Counted from the first letter of the stretch, positions 43,396 to 58,444 are shown. The stretch is 64,000 nt of DNA from Panulirus ornatus (GCF_036320965.1 NC_092242.1:61868020-61932019), one strand, 5' to 3'. Notes: generated by a model from the letters alone, not told the origin. Numbers and translations: made by a program.

Positions 43396-43679
43396 ACCTC
43401 CCATGTTGAGGGGCAGGCAGCGCCACCAGTGAGCCATGACAGAGGCTCAAGACTGTCAGGAACTTTGATGTGTTGCCAATGTCATTTCCCGCCATCGCTG
43501 GCAAACTCTTCCTGTTTTCCAACGATCCCTCAACACAAAACGGATTCTTTTTTTTTTTTGCATTGATTTTCACCACAGGAGAAGATATGTTGGATGTCTG
43601 GTTCCATCACACCCACATTGCCTGCCACAGTGACCCGTTGATCTGTTCTTATAGGGATATATGAATATCAACTGACTTA

Positions 43680-43936
<257 letters not shown>

Positions 43937-44039
43937 TCAGTGTAATGATTTTCTGCTTCGATATATAGGTGAGTATATGACAACAGAAATTAAGAGGAAC
44001 ATTATATACTTGGTGGAAATTCACGTCTGCTGGGAATTG

Positions 44040-44419
44040 TCTGTACAAATAAGCGTTTGTCTAAGAGTGTTTTGGGGGGAGGAGGAGGAGGGAGGTGACA
44101 CCATGTTGTGATCTCCCCCACACCCATACACCAGTACCTTCTCAATCCCTTCCCATCACTTCCTCCTCCTCCCCCACCAACGTGTTTGTTGGAGGAACAC
44201 CAACAAATACAGAATGACGGTGATACAGAGAAGCTGGTGAGGCAGTTTAGCGAGAGGCATAGGGTCGCCGGGGAGTGATAAATGATGGGAACTTTGAACC
44301 ATCACGACCAAAGTTGGTGGCGATGGGGGAAAAAGTAAAGGGGTAAAAAAATTGGGTTATTCACTTTTCGTCTCTCGATGATGGTTCTGTTCCACCTTTT
44401 TTGTTTTTACATTTCATTT

Positions 44420-44420
<1 letters not shown>
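44040..44420. other. Intergenic, no gene seen
   Basis: Contains a GGAGGAGGAGG stretch and nothing else recognisable. Confidence 0.35.

Positions 44421-44423
<3 letters not shown>

Positions 44424-44494
<71 letters not shown>
44424..44494. repeat. (TA)n microsatellite
   Basis: About 70 bp of TA, next to a tRNA-like B box on the minus strand (GGTTCGATTC at about 44513-44524). Confidence 0.93.
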
Positions 44495-44499
<5 letters not shown>

Positions 44500-44640
44500 C
44501 CCTACGCGCTAAAGAATCGAACCCGGCTCACTGAAAACGGTAGTGGGCCAGCGTTCCCCTGGACCATGGATGACCTAACTGTTGCCTCTCCGAAACTACT
44601 GCCACAGCTGTAGATCCCAGCGTCCCACACTGTAGACCAA
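44495..44640 (-). mobile_element. Possible tRNA-derived SINE, minus strand
   Basis: Read on minus, CGGGTTCGATTCTTTAGCGC contains a B box and is followed by the TA tract. An A box is not clear. Weak call. Confidence 0.3.
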
Positions 44641-45031
44641 GAGGACAGTCTGCTCACTCCTCCAGCCCAGAGGAGGCAACAAATCAACCCATGGGCGCAT
44701 CAGTCACCTCCTCACATTCGAGCATGTGATACTCATGTGTAAGTCAATCTAATCATCTTTTATCTCCTCAGTGGCATAGAGGGAACCCTGTCCACCTACC
44801 ATTCATGTTGGCCTGGGTTCGATGTTCGGATGGATAAAGGTAAAGTTCTATAGACTGATTTACATACAAGGCATCTTTGGATGAAGGACGAACCATCTGA
44901 TTTAACACTAGTTTAACTACTTCGATGACTGGAAGCCAGGAGACATAACGGCATGAAATGATAACGAATGGACTCCACTCCCTCAAAGCCCTGAATCTAG
45001 GGGGCCAATCAGGTCCGTCCCCCGCTGATGC

Positions 45032-45032
<1 letters not shown>

Positions 45033-45067
<35 letters not shown>
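45033..45067. repeat. (GT)n microsatellite
   Basis: About 34 bp of GT. Confidence 0.88.
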
Positions 45068-45068
<1 letters not shown>

Positions 45069-45249
45069 AGGGAGAGGGAGAGGAGGATGGTGGTGGAGAG
45101 GGCCAGCCCCGACCCTGGCCTGGCTCTAATCAAAGGTGATCACTGGAGATCAGGTATACAGTGGCGGTCCACAAGCTGGGTTAACTTGATGGCAACAATG
45201 TTGAGGCAAGTCCTGTTGTGTGTGTGTGTGTGGTGAGAGCAGTGGCATG

Positions 45250-46090
<841 letters not shown>

Positions 46091-46099
46091 ATGTGATAT

Positions 46100-46320
46100 A
46101 TGTACTCGTATACAACCGTGTAGTACATATGCCGAGCTATTGAACATGTACTACAACCATGCAGTACATGTATGTGTTCGTATTCAACCATGTAGTACAT
46201 GTGCCGAGCTATTGAACATGTACTACAGCCATGTAGTACATATGCTGAGTTATCAGACATGTACAAACAGCAATGTAGTACATCTGCCGAGTTGATGCAC
46301 ATGTACTACATGTACTGCGA
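46100..46320. repeat. Palindromic tandem repeat (ACATGTACTAC...GTAGTACATGT)
   Basis: About four copies of a ~40-70 bp unit. Each holds two inverted 11 bp arms, ACATGTACTAC and GTAGTACATGT, around a short centre (AACCAT or AGCCAT). Confidence 0.75.
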
Positions 46321-46576
46321 GCGTAGCACAACTCCCTCCCCACACTGAACAAACAGGTAGCTTCATGTGAGTTAACTTCACGGCACTGTACGCTCAACTT
46401 CACCTGAAATAGTCCCTTTATACAACGCATTATAACGTCAAGCGAGGATTTTATCGTATCCTACAGGATCAGATACTCCTGTTAAGGGATATTAGAATAC
46501 GTAAATATCTTAAGAAGTAGCCATTCACTACGGGAGGAGAATGTGTTCCTCTGAAGGTCCCCCAACCACTGGGTAT

Positions 46577-46692
46577 CGAAGCCTTTTACTATGGTAAGAT
46601 AGGATCTCGAAGCCTTTTACTATGGTAAGATAGGATCTCGAAGCCTTTTACTATGGTAAGATAGGATCTCGAAGCCTTTTACTATGGTAAGA
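46577..46692. repeat. 31 bp tandem repeat, about 4 copies
   Basis: TCGAAGCCTTTTACTATGG plus TAAGATAGGATC; copies are nearly identical. Confidence 0.93.
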
Positions 46693-46849
46693 TATATTTT
46701 TCCTACACAGAGTAACCTCAGAGCGAGAGAAGGATCAGAAAGCAATCGATGAAAATGGTTCAGCAATTCTCCCATTAACAATTCAACGCACTCTCTCTAC
46801 CTTTAGGGATGATAACGCAGTCTTTTCTACTTATCCTCACACCTCTACT

Positions 46850-47055
46850 GTCGCACTCAGAAAAGCACTCCGCACTTTCGCACTCAGAAAAACACTCTCC
46901 CCACTTCCAAACTCAGGAAAATGCTAACCACTTTCGCACTCATAAAAACACTCCCCACTTTCGCACTCAGAAAAACACTCCGCACTTCCGCACTCGAAAA
47001 ACACACTCCCCACTTTCAAACTCAGAAAAACACTCCCTACTTTCGCACTCACGAG
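46850..47055. repeat. ~28 bp tandem repeat
   Basis: About seven copies containing CGCACTCAGAAAAACACTCC and CCACTTT. Confidence 0.85.
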
Positions 47056-47099
47056 AGAGCCACACACTTCATTAGCACACTTGGAACACCAGCTTTAAC

Positions 47100-47470
47100 G
47101 TTCATAACAAAAATAGGCCATGAGCATCCCACAACAGTTTGCTGAACCGACAAATAAAACCATTTATCATTATTACCAAACTACTATCGACACCCGAGCA
47201 AGGCGAGGTGGACGTTATCTCGATTAGTGTAATTAATGACCCTAGTTTACGTAAGTAATTTGTGGATTATTTAATGATAATTAATCCAAAATTTCCCAAG
47301 CATCCCATATTTATAATGAGTCTGGCACAGGGTAGGAGAAAAAAAATGATCCAAGATTAAGTTATTTATAACTTTAAGGTGTAAATCATATATGAGTGAC
47401 GTAAAAAGAGTTGAACCTGCTAATGTGTTTGATTCTAGTATGATCAGAATTGTGTTTGATGATAATGGAT
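47100..47470. other. Intergenic, no gene seen
   Basis: AT-rich unique sequence. Confidence 0.35.
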
Positions 47471-47769
<299 letters not shown>

Positions 47770-48089
47770 CATAAACAAAAACTCTGCCACATACAGACAC
47801 AGTCAGCACCAACAGCACAGAGACTTGTTACTCGTGGCCCAGCCTCCAGCCAGCCTTCCATTGTGTTGTTTTCCCCTGGTGTCTCCTCTTGCCCCGTGTA
47901 CGAGGAACATGTAACAAATAACTTTTCTAAACTTTTATTTTTCTTTTTTCTCTTTTTTTTTTTTGGTCAGTTTCCCTTACCTTCTCTTTCATACACACGC
48001 CAACTATTCCCTTGTTCTTAGACTTTTGTTTTTTTTTTTTCCTCTCGTAAACTTTTGCATATTCCGTTTTTGTCCTTGGTTCTTAGTCA

Positions 48090-48700
<611 letters not shown>

Positions 48701-48703
48701 AGA

Positions 48704-48705
<2 letters not shown>

Positions 48706-48755
<50 letters not shown>

Positions 48756-48850
48756 CAAGGGTGTATACCAAAGGATGTGTACTAGTGGATGTGTATCAGT
48801 GGTGTATACCAAAAGAGTGTATACTAAAGGGTGTATACCAGGGGTATAGA
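48706..48850. repeat. (GT)n, then GTGTATACCA-type irregular repeat
   Basis: GT tract at 48706-48754, followed by units such as GGGTGTATACCAAAGG. Confidence 0.85.
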
Positions 48851-49039
48851 GGGGTTAAGTAATTGTTACGACAGAATTGGAAAGCAGCAATAGGGAGTGC
48901 GATAGAAAACTACAAAAGAGTGACAGGAAGTGCGATCGTAACCATAAGAATAATTCTGAGAAAGAAAGAAAAATTAATCAGAAATTCTCAGATCCTTCTT
49001 GGGTAGATGGTTTATGACCTGCCCCGACACCAGCTGTGG

Positions 49040-49215
49040 GGGAGAGGGCCGCAGAGAGGGCCAGGGAGAGGGCTAAGGAGAGGGACAGGGAGAGGGTACG
49101 GGTTAGGGCAGGAAGAGGAGGCCGAGAGAGGGCCTGGGAGAGGACCAGGGTGAGAGCCAAGGAGAGGACAAGGTAGAGAGCCAGGGAGAGGACCAGGTAG
49201 AGGGCCAAAGATTGG
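49040..49215. repeat. GGGAGAGGGCCA-type purine-rich repeat
   Basis: Irregular copies of AGGGAGAGGACCAGGTAGAG. Confidence 0.75.
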
Positions 49216-49519
49216 TGTGGGAGGAGATAAGAGGGAGGAGAGCTGGATTAAGGAAAGAGAGGGAGTGGGTGGGGATTATGTGAGAATGATGGGGAGAGTG
49301 TGGGAGGAGGATGGGGAGAGCGTAAGAGGATAGTGGGGGGAACGTGGGAGGATGGTGGAGAGGGAGAGCCGTGTGAGTGATGCCTTGAATAACACGATCC
49401 TTCAAGCGGATAAAAGTGGATGTGGCGAAGGTGAACCCTTCCCTTGTGGCTCCGTGACCTGTGATATGTAGACTCTAGACTCCAACCCAAGATAACCTTC
49501 AAAAGGACCAGTGCTTAAC

Positions 49520-49795
49520 TCCCTATGACCTCGAGGAACACGTCTGGACCACCATCAGTCGCTATAGGACCTCGAGGAACACGTCTGGACCACCACCAGT
49601 CGCTATAGGACCTCGAGGAACACGTCTGGACCACCACCAATCGCTATAGGACCTCGAGGAACGCGTCTGGACCACCACCAGTCGCTATAGGACCTCTGAC
49701 CTCGATGAACACGTCTGGACCATCACCAGTCGTTATAGGACCTCGAGGAGCGGGTCAAGACTGGTCCAGACCGTCACCAGTCGTTATAGGACTTC
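49520..49795. repeat. ~41 bp tandem repeat, about 6 copies
   Basis: Units contain TATAGGACCTCGAGGAACAC and GTCTGGACCACCACCAGTCG. Confidence 0.92.
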
Positions 49796-49799
49796 GACA

Positions 49800-50398
49800 A
49801 GCATGTTCAGACCCACAAAACATGTGTGTCAAGGTCAGCAGTTATCAGCAGCGACTCGCGTGGGCGAATGTGATCATAATGACCTGGACTGAGTGAGAGG
49901 CAAGACAAGGGGTTCCTTAATGTCATTTTCTCTTCAATTACTTTCCTCTCAGAGTCTGAACTGTTCGAAAATTGATATGAAAGCCTTCCCGCTATCAACA
50001 AAAGTTTGATGGCGGCAGCAACCGTCTTGATAAGAGAGACAGGTGAGTGACAGTGAGGGACAGGAGGCCGCAGACTGTGGAAGGAGCCAAGAGTTTTTCA
50101 AAACAGGAGGGATGTTTCATGTCTGGCGGTCAGAGACAGATCTCACTTCCCAAACATTACTCCTCATCACCAATTTTCTTTCCCATTGTTTAGTAATTAG
50201 GGTATCTTATTAGATACTGATTATGGTAATTAGTACACATTATTGGATAATGATTAGCATATCATCAATATGTTACCTTTAGAAAATGCAAAATGATGAG
50301 GGCCATTTTCAACCAAGACTGTGCCTTGAAAGCATAAAAATCACAAAATTTTAGCAGCTACTGTGCATCAAAATTGTATTTCAAGACGTCTGTTTCGA
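49800..50398. other. Intergenic, no gene seen
   Basis: Nothing recognisable. Confidence 0.35.
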
Positions 50399-50400
50399 CC

Positions 50401-50453
<53 letters not shown>
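50401..50453. repeat. (GA)n microsatellite
   Basis: About 52 bp of GA. Confidence 0.94.
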
Positions 50454-50456
<3 letters not shown>

Positions 50457-50900
50457 TCGGTACTGCTTCAACCAGACGCGTTTCGGAACTCTGGGGACTT
50501 CACACATATACCCGAACTATTGTGTACAACGACACATACTTCCTCACATGAACTAAAACTTAAGAAGACATTCGTTATTCGCAGACACCAATATCTATTT
50601 GCGTCCAGTCTCACGGGAGAAAAAGAAAATACTTTTAATGTAAGTAAATCACCAACTACAGAGACTCTGAAAAATAAACTTTTGAAGACTTCAGTCATGC
50701 AGCGAACCAGCAAAAATAATTGGTATGAAACTCGAGCTGAGGAGAAGCAGGAAGGGAGGAAGATGTCAGAGCTAAAGTTAGATCATTTGAGGAGACCGTC
50801 AGGGGACGCGACATGTAAACAAAGTAGGTGGAGCCATTTTGATCAGCAACTTTACGTGTTCTTGTGAGTTTTTCTTCTGTTTATGAGCTTCCACTCACAC

Positions 50901-50990
50901 TCTCCAAGAACCTCGTAGCACATGTCCTCCATCTATACATTTATATATATATGTATAGATGGAGGACATGTGCTATGAGATTCTTGGAGA
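50901..50990. repeat. Inverted repeat, 40 bp arms, 10 bp loop
   Basis: Left arm 50901-50940 and right arm 50951-50990 are reverse complements at 38 of 40 positions; one of the two differences would be a G-U pair in RNA. The loop is TTATATATAT. It could be a MITE or a hairpin-RNA gene; no way to tell from sequence alone. Confidence 0.88.
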
Positions 50991-51079
50991 ATATGATGTT
51001 GTACATCTGGTCCAAAATATCTATGACTGATGTAGCTGTGGTGCCATTGTCCTTGCTGAGGGATACATATGTACGTACA

Positions 51080-51245
51080 TGTGTATGAGGCAGAGCATCA
51101 GCGTGCAGTATTGCCAGTACCTTACTTCTACTGTTCCACATAGGGAAAGATTGGATCTCCTGCAGTGTTACCAGCACCTGTGATGTTCCACACGTGTAAA
51201 ACATGGACACCCTCCTATGTAGTGTTGCCAGCACGGAGAAGGTAA
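51080..51245. repeat. Degenerate ~65 bp repeat (GTATTGCCAGTACC)
   Basis: Three copies with TGTTCCACA(T/C) and AGTGTTGCCAGCAC. Confidence 0.55.
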
Positions 51246-51302
51246 AACGCAATGCCTCATAAGCTGAATATATTTACTCAACATTTCCTAAAATTGAGAT
51301 AG

Positions 51303-51458
<156 letters not shown>

Positions 51459-51639
51459 TTTCCTACAACATGAGGCGAGGTTCTTCCACCTTCCACGCCA
51501 ACCCCCGTATATTCTCATCCACCCACTAAGCCAGCCCCTGATACTCTCCTCCACCTCCCAAGCCAGCCCCCTGATACTCCCTTCCTGATACCGGTGAAGT
51601 ATAAAAGGCAGGGAGAAGGGAGCCTAAATCATATACCAT

Positions 51640-51790
51640 CATGTGGGGAGCCAATATCTTATACTCTCACATGGAGAGAGTGTACATTGTGATGTTAGAT
51701 GGGACGTCTACCTCATACTGTCATGTGGAGAGCCTATACCTCATCAATGCCACATGGGGAGCCTACCTTATAATGCCATGTATGCAGCTT
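51640..51790. repeat. ~45 bp repeat (CATGTGGGGAGCC)
   Basis: Four irregular copies with ATACC(T)TATACTGTCATGTGG-like sequence. Confidence 0.65.
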
Positions 51791-51803
51791 CTTTATATTT
51801 CGA

Positions 51804-51807
51804 CACA

Positions 51808-51885
<78 letters not shown>
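51804..51885. repeat. (CA)n microsatellite
   Basis: About 80 bp of CA. Confidence 0.95.
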
Positions 51886-51889
<4 letters not shown>

Positions 51890-51998
51890 CCAAACAATAT
51901 TCACTCAAATAAACATCCATACACACGTTCAAATATTACATACACAAACAAAAATGGATACACACAGAGTTATGCACACATAGACACAAATACATGCA

Positions 51999-51999
<1 letters not shown>

Positions 52000-52069
<70 letters not shown>
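52000..52069. repeat. (CA)n microsatellite
   Basis: About 68 bp of CA. Confidence 0.95.
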
Positions 52070-52072
<3 letters not shown>

Positions 52073-52359
52073 CACAAATATGCACACAAAAGCAAACGCA
52101 GACCTTACCACACAAGCATACACTGCACAGACATAGAGACAGACATACAGAGAGTCGAATTTTCATTTAACGTCCATGGGAAATTCATTAGTGTTGACAT
52201 ATGTTGCCTAATTATACCTCTGTGTTCACCAGACCTGACCATAATCGCCAGCCACTTTAGCTTTCACCTCTGGGCTTAATGAAGATAAATGCATAATGCT
52301 GTGTGAGAAATTATAACTAGATAATTAAAGATTTGTAAGAAGTGACGAAGATCATACAC

Positions 52360-52366
52360 ACACACC

Positions 52367-52432
<66 letters not shown>

Positions 52433-52455
52433 TACACTCACACACACTCACACAC
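52360..52455. repeat. (CA)n microsatellite
   Basis: About 60 bp of CA with CACTCA repeats at the right edge. Confidence 0.94.
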
Positions 52456-52459
52456 TAGT

Positions 52460-53500
52460 GTTGAATGAAGGAGTGAGTGTGCAGATGAGAATTCTGAAGG
52501 AGGCAGTGTATTAGACTGTGCAGTGAGCGTAATAATTGGAGAAATCTCTCAAAGGGAAATTCTTATTACACAGAGTGAAGGTTCTGAGCATAAACAAACG
52601 TTCAGTTCTTTGCTTGTCGCTCAGGGGAAGTCAGTAATCAAAACAAAGCGAAGGGACTTTTGAGTGAGTGTCTTGCCTTAAGTTTCCAAGTTCCTACAGA
52701 GAACTCAAACGTTCATCAACCCCAACTTTACGCAACGAGGCCAGGACACTCAAGTTCCAACAGAGAAGTTTTGCTTTCACAAAGAAAAAACAGAGAAAAA
52801 AGAGCAACTCTGGTCATCATGGCTAATTAACTTATTTTTAGAAAACTTTCGTTTGTTTTCTTTCCTCTGTGGAATAATGACTTCGGGCAAAGGGGGGAGT
52901 CTCGCTTAAAGCTTAAGCAAAGGTTATGTCCTGGTGAAGACTTACATACTCAGACGAGGATAAACCTGACAAACAAAACTGAACTGCTTTACAACCCTGG
53001 GTGAGGAGACTTCTGTAATCCTCCATGATGATAAAGGATTTACAGACTAAATCCCAAAGATCCTTCAGTCTTAATCTTAGACAAAGAGACTGGATCTTAA
53101 TATTCACTTTAGGTATTATCTTGGATTTAGATATCTGTCGATTTTTCTTGTTTAGATGGACAGTAAGACAAAGAAGCTTAGATGTCAATAAATACTGGGA
53201 GCAATAACGTGTCCCAGATCAATATATGTGAGATTAGATTTAGAAATAACTCAGTGGACCTGATTAACAAAGATGGAAATGCTATAGGAAGTTAGAAAAA
53301 GACGAGAAGGAAGAAGATAATTTCAAGCTTCTTAGTTCGAGGGGGATAAGGTAACGGTCTTCCTCATGTGTCTGGTCTCCACAGAAAAACTATAGGAAGC
53401 AGCAGCCGCCAGCCTCTTGACACGTGTCCAAGCCTTGGTGGCCTGGCCACATGCAGACAGCTCAAGAGACACACTTTTTCATCATGTATTCAGGTAGGTT
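52460..53500. other. Intergenic, no gene seen
   Basis: Unique-looking sequence. Short frames without features. Confidence 0.4.
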
Positions 53501-53509
53501 TATCCACGT

Positions 53510-53972
53510 ATCCAAGAATATCAGGCCCCATATCCAAGGATGTCTATCCACGTATCCAGGTATCTCTATCCATGTAACCACTTATCTCTATCCATGTATC
53601 CACTTATCTCTATCCATGTATCCACCTATCTCTATCCATGTATCCACTTATCTCTATCCATGTATCCACTTATCTCTAACCATGTATCCACTTATCTCTA
53701 TCCATGTATCCATTATCTCTATCCATGTATCACTTATCTCTAACCATGTATCCATTATCTCTATCCATGTATCCACTTATCTATAACCATGTATCCATGA
53801 TCTCTATCCATGTATCCACTTATCTATAACCATGTATCCACTTATCTCTAACCATGTACCCATTATCTCTATCCATGTATCCACTTATCTCTATCCATGT
53901 ATCCACTTATCTCTCTCCATGTATCCACTTATCTCTCTCCATGTATCCACTTATCTCTCTCCATGTATCCAG
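53510..53972. repeat. 22 bp minisatellite, about 21 copies
   Basis: The unit is TATCCATGTATCCACTTATC plus TC, with variants AACCATG, CTCCATG and TCCATTATC. Confidence 0.94.
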
Positions 53973-54139
53973 GAATCTTCATCCACATGTTCTCTCTCGA
54001 GTCATTAAAAAGAAAGTCGGGAACTTAAGGACGTGCGTGTGTGATGAGCAATTTGCATACTGTCTACTTTGCATATCAACGTATATTCTCATGTAGTTCT
54101 ATCTTTTCACTCGAATGTCGAGGATTTCTTTATCCTGGA

Positions 54140-54300
54140 GGGATAAAACTACAGGTCATGTTACTGTTGTCACAGGTCATGTTACTGTTGCCAGAGGTAA
54201 CGTTACTGTTGTCACAGGTCATGCTACTGTTGCCAGAATTCAAGTTACTGTTGTCACAGGTCATGCTGCTGTTGCCAGAGGTCAAGTTATTCTACAATGC
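54140..54300. repeat. ~30 bp tandem repeat (GTCACAGGTCATGTTACTGT)
   Basis: Copies alternate between TGTCACAGGTCATG and TGCCAGAGGT(C/A)A. Each contains an AGGTCA-like half-site. Confidence 0.85.
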
Positions 54301-54599
54301 CACAGAACATGTCAGTGTTGCCGCGATCCAGTTTCATGACCAAGAATGGAATCATTAATGACCACGATAATTACGCTTCTATTAAGTTCATAATTGGATG
54401 ATTATAATTACTTCTTGCGTGAGAGTCTGGCCAGCCATAGACAGAAGACAGGGCAAGGGTAGACAGCAGTAAGACAGAACATTAAGAAAATGAGTCAGAA
54501 AAGACAGGTGTGAGGGAAAGATAGTGTCAAGATTAGTGAAGACAGACGTCTGTGATGTAGATGATGAGGTATGAGAGAGACAGGATGAGTAAGAACAGA

Positions 54600-54845
54600 C
54601 AAATGTCAGCAAGAAGTTGGGTAAAAAGAGACAGATGTGAGCCAGAGGTTGGGTAAAAAGAGACAGATGTGAGCCAGAAGTTGGGTAAAAAGAGACAGAT
54701 GTGAGCCAGAAGTTGGGTAAAAAGAGACAGATGTGAGACAGAAGTTGGGTAAAAAGAGACAGATGTGAGCCAGAAGTTGGGTAAAAACAGACAGATGTGA
54801 GGAGGTCCAGTGACACGTATGAGAAAAAACAGACAGATGTGAGGC
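54600..54845. repeat. 32 bp tandem repeat, about 7 copies
   Basis: AGCCAGAAGTTGGGTAAAAA plus GAGACAGATGTG. Confidence 0.93.
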
Positions 54846-54924
54846 AGGCTGTTGACGGCTGGATATGTGACCCAGATGGGTCACTTGTCGGCCAGAGATA
54901 AAGAAGATGGACCACCAGACGTAG

Positions 54925-55155
54925 GCTGCTGGCCAAGCCCCAGTGCCTGGCCCCCAGCCCTCCTCCAGTTGCTGGCCAAGCCCCCAGTTATCCTGGCCCT
55001 CAACCCTCTTCCAGTTGCTGGCCAAGCCCCAGTGTCTGGCCCCCACAAATTGCTAGCCAAGCCCAAGTTTCTGCCCCCCACCCACCTCTCCCAGACGGCT
55101 TCTGGCCAAGCCCAACTTTCTGACCCCCTTCCGGCAGCTGTTGGCCAAGCCACAC
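54925..55155. repeat. Degenerate CTGGCCAAGCCCCAGTGTCT repeat
   Basis: About seven irregular copies with CTTCCAGTTGCTGGCCAAGC. Confidence 0.8.
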
Positions 55156-55315
55156 ACAACAGTTCTTGTCCTTCCGGCTTCAACGTACGAAATATTAATA
55201 ACGTAACATGCAAACTTTTCAAAGCGGTGGAAAGACTGGGAGTAAACACATTCTTCCCCAGGTCATTCAGCGTAGTTTCATCCACGAAATTACGTCCGAT
55301 TTATTTCAAGACACC

Positions 55316-55317
<2 letters not shown>

Positions 55318-55410
<93 letters not shown>
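55318..55410. repeat. (CT)n microsatellite
   Basis: About 92 bp of CT. Confidence 0.95.
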
Positions 55411-55412
<2 letters not shown>

Positions 55413-55803
55413 ACTACGCAACTTACTGACCGTTTGTTACACAGATATAGTCGCGCACAACGCATCAGAGACCGAATCAGATACATTTCGAATCGAACCT
55501 TCTTCAACAGGTGATTAACCAAAGCGACTGTCGAATCACACACTATCAGCGTAAGAGTGATCAAATATCTATGTATGTTACAACTTGCCTGGAAGCCATG
55601 AGTCTGTTCCTTCTTGTGACTGTACTTCAAACCTTCTAAATTATGGTCGAGAGAGATAGTAACACTCAGTGTTTGGTCCTCTTGTTACTCACTGTAAATA
55701 AGAGAGACTTTAATTATACACTGGTGTGAGAGTACACGACCTGTGGGGACCATATGTGTGTTCGTGGAGGCCAGTGTTTTCCAGCTGGGTCGGGAAGGCA
55801 GTT

Positions 55804-55805
<2 letters not shown>

Positions 55806-55898
<93 letters not shown>
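55806..55898. repeat. (GA)n microsatellite
   Basis: About 92 bp of GA. Confidence 0.95.
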
Positions 55899-55899
<1 letters not shown>

Positions 55900-56021
55900 A
55901 TACATGAGTAATCAGCTTACGATGCTCCTTGAAGACTTTACAGGTCATTTTCGTCAGATCACGAGGCCGCAGGGGACATCAGCAGCCAACACTTTTTATC
56001 AAATTTTGAGGCGCTACTTTA

Positions 56022-56472
56022 AGTCCCCCTCCTCCTCCTCCTCCTCCTCCTCCTCCTCCTCCACCTCCTCCTCCTCCTCCTCCTCCCGCCTCGTTTCTCT
56101 CCCTCCTCCTCCTCCGGCCTCGTTTGTCCCACTCCTCCTCCTCCTTCCGCCTAATTTGTCCTCCTCCCGCCTCGCTTGTCCCCCTCTTCCTCCCGCCTCG
56201 CTTGTCCCCTTCTTCCTCCCGCCTCGCTTGTCCCCCTCTTCCTCCTACCTCGCTTGTCCTCCTCTTCCTCCCGCCTCGCTTGTCCCCTCCCGCCTCGCTT
56301 GTCCTCCTCCTCCTCCCGCCTCGTTTCTCTCCCTCCTCCTCCTCCTCCGGCCTCGTTTGTCCCTCTCCTCCTCCTCCTTCCGCCTAGTTTCTCCTCCTCC
56401 TCCTCCTCCCGCCTCGTTTGTCCCCCTCTGCCTCCCGCCTCGCTTGTCCCCCTCTGCCTCCCGCCTCGCTTA
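56022..56472. repeat. CCT-rich array with ~30 bp unit
   Basis: (CCT)n leads into units such as CTCCCGCCTCGCTTGTCCCC. The plus strand is almost pure pyrimidine over ~450 bp, so long frames on both strands are artefacts. Confidence 0.9.
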
Positions 56473-56499
56473 CCAACTGTGAATTTTTTTTTCATCTAG

Positions 56500-57180
56500 T
56501 CCGCAGTCGGAAAATGAGAAAGTCAAAGCTTCAAAAGAACTAGAAAAAAAAAGAAAAGAAAGAAACAGGAGGAAAGAAAATGAAAGCAAGGGATACTACT
56601 TTATATTTTCCATCTCTTCATCAACCACACCACCAGACCCGTGGTTCTGGTTCCTCAGTGTCCCACCCACCCCTCAGACCCTGGCCTTAACTGTCCCATG
56701 TCTGGTCCACCCCCTAGACTCATGGCTCTGACTCCCCATCACATCATTGACCAGACCCATGTCCCTGACCCATTACGTATGTCTCATCCCATCCTAGACC
56801 CATTAACCTCATTCCCATGTCTCATCCACTGCAGGGTCCATGCTTCAAACTTCACCATGCAACCCTTATCAGAGTCATGCAATTGACTCCCCCAATGCAT
56901 CTCTTATTACACCCATGGCTCTGAGTCCCCGAGTGTATCATTTACCAGTCCCACGGTCCTGACACCCGCATGTGTCACCCACTAGAACAGTAAGTCTCCA
57001 TAGGGTAGAAATTCTGAAGGAGTCGTAATACCCGGCTCTTTATGGAAGAGTTACAGGTGAAAATAGAATTTATTTGCAAAGCTTTTCTTATCTGGTCTTC
57101 ACAGGATTTCTCTCCTGAGCTTTGACTGCCAAGTGATGGCTTTACTTATGACAAGTCGGGTGATTCTTGGTTACGTCAAG
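56500..57180. other. Intergenic, no gene seen
   Basis: Irregular CCCATGTCTC(A)TCC-type repetition at 56630-56990. No gene. Confidence 0.4.
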
Positions 57181-57295
57181 TCAGCTGATCAATGTTTATA
57201 TCGAATCAGCTGATCACTGCTTTTAGTGAGTCAGGTGATCATTGTTTAGGTTGAGTCAGCTGATCATTGTTTACCTTGAGTCAGCTGATCTACCT
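57175..57295. repeat. ~29 bp tandem repeat (GAGTCAGCTGATCATTGTTTA)
   Basis: About four copies with the palindromic core CAGCTGATCA. Confidence 0.8.
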
Positions 57296-57700
57296 CCCCA
57301 GTTCTCTGTGAAGGAATTACAGTGAAGGTAACGAGAGAATGTACCTCTTTCGCTTTCATTATCTTTTTTCTTCACTTTTCCATTTTTCTTTATCGCTAGA
57401 TAAGATATCTCTTCTTTATGTCAAGATGGCTTGGCCATGTCAATCTAATTTCGAGGGGTGATTGAATAAACGATGGCTCATTAGCCTTCTTATAATGCGA
57501 TGATGATCGGAGTGACGTAATCCCTCCCTCAGTAAGTGGCTCTCCCTCATCATGAGTCTCTCTCCTTCATTATGAGGTAGGGAGTGTAGTGTGGTGGGGC
57601 GTCAGCATGTCTATGACAAAGTCTCGAAACTCAAGTGATGTCCTGTATAATCGCATCACGACAGTGTGGCTTGCTTTTGTATTCCTATGTGTATGATTGT

Positions 57701-57937
<237 letters not shown>

Positions 57938-58104
57938 AACTAACAATGAAAATAGAATGATAAGATCCTGAATGGCGGGGAAGGTATAGCCAATGGAGCG
58001 TAAAAATGAGTAATGGATTTTGTCTGGGTGGAATTGGGAAGCGTAGGTTTGCCTGCTCCATGTCAGCAGAGATTGTAATATGATGACGGATTTAGCTTTT
58101 GTGA

Positions 58105-58212
58105 GGCTAGAGTCCCTGGTGGGAGAGGCCCTGGTTGGGAGAGTCCCTGATGGGAGAGGCCCTGGTTGGGAGAGGCCCTGGTTGGGAGAGGCCCTGGCTG
58201 GGAGAGTCCCTT
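58105..58212. repeat. ~17 bp tandem repeat (GGTTGGGAGAGGCCCT)
   Basis: About six copies with GTCCCT/GCCCT variants. Confidence 0.9.
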
Positions 58213-58444
58213 GTGGTGGGGAGGAGTAACCCTTGCTGAGAGATCTAATTTTGATAGTTCGTCACTCATGGAAGAGCTCATGAAGACATTGTAAACTGGA
58301 CACCTCAAGACAGTTAACACCACAGGAACCATTGTCATCATCCCGTTGATGATGTACTGAAAGATTTGGTTACAGCAGGATACGCGGCCAGAGGCTGTGT
58401 GGAAACATCTATCTACGTAAACCAAATTTAACTGATGATGGAAC

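Noticed and set aside
56000..56495. Long proline/serine-rich frames (242 codons plus, 114 minus)
   Set aside because: Produced by a pyrimidine-pure CCT array and a GA tract.
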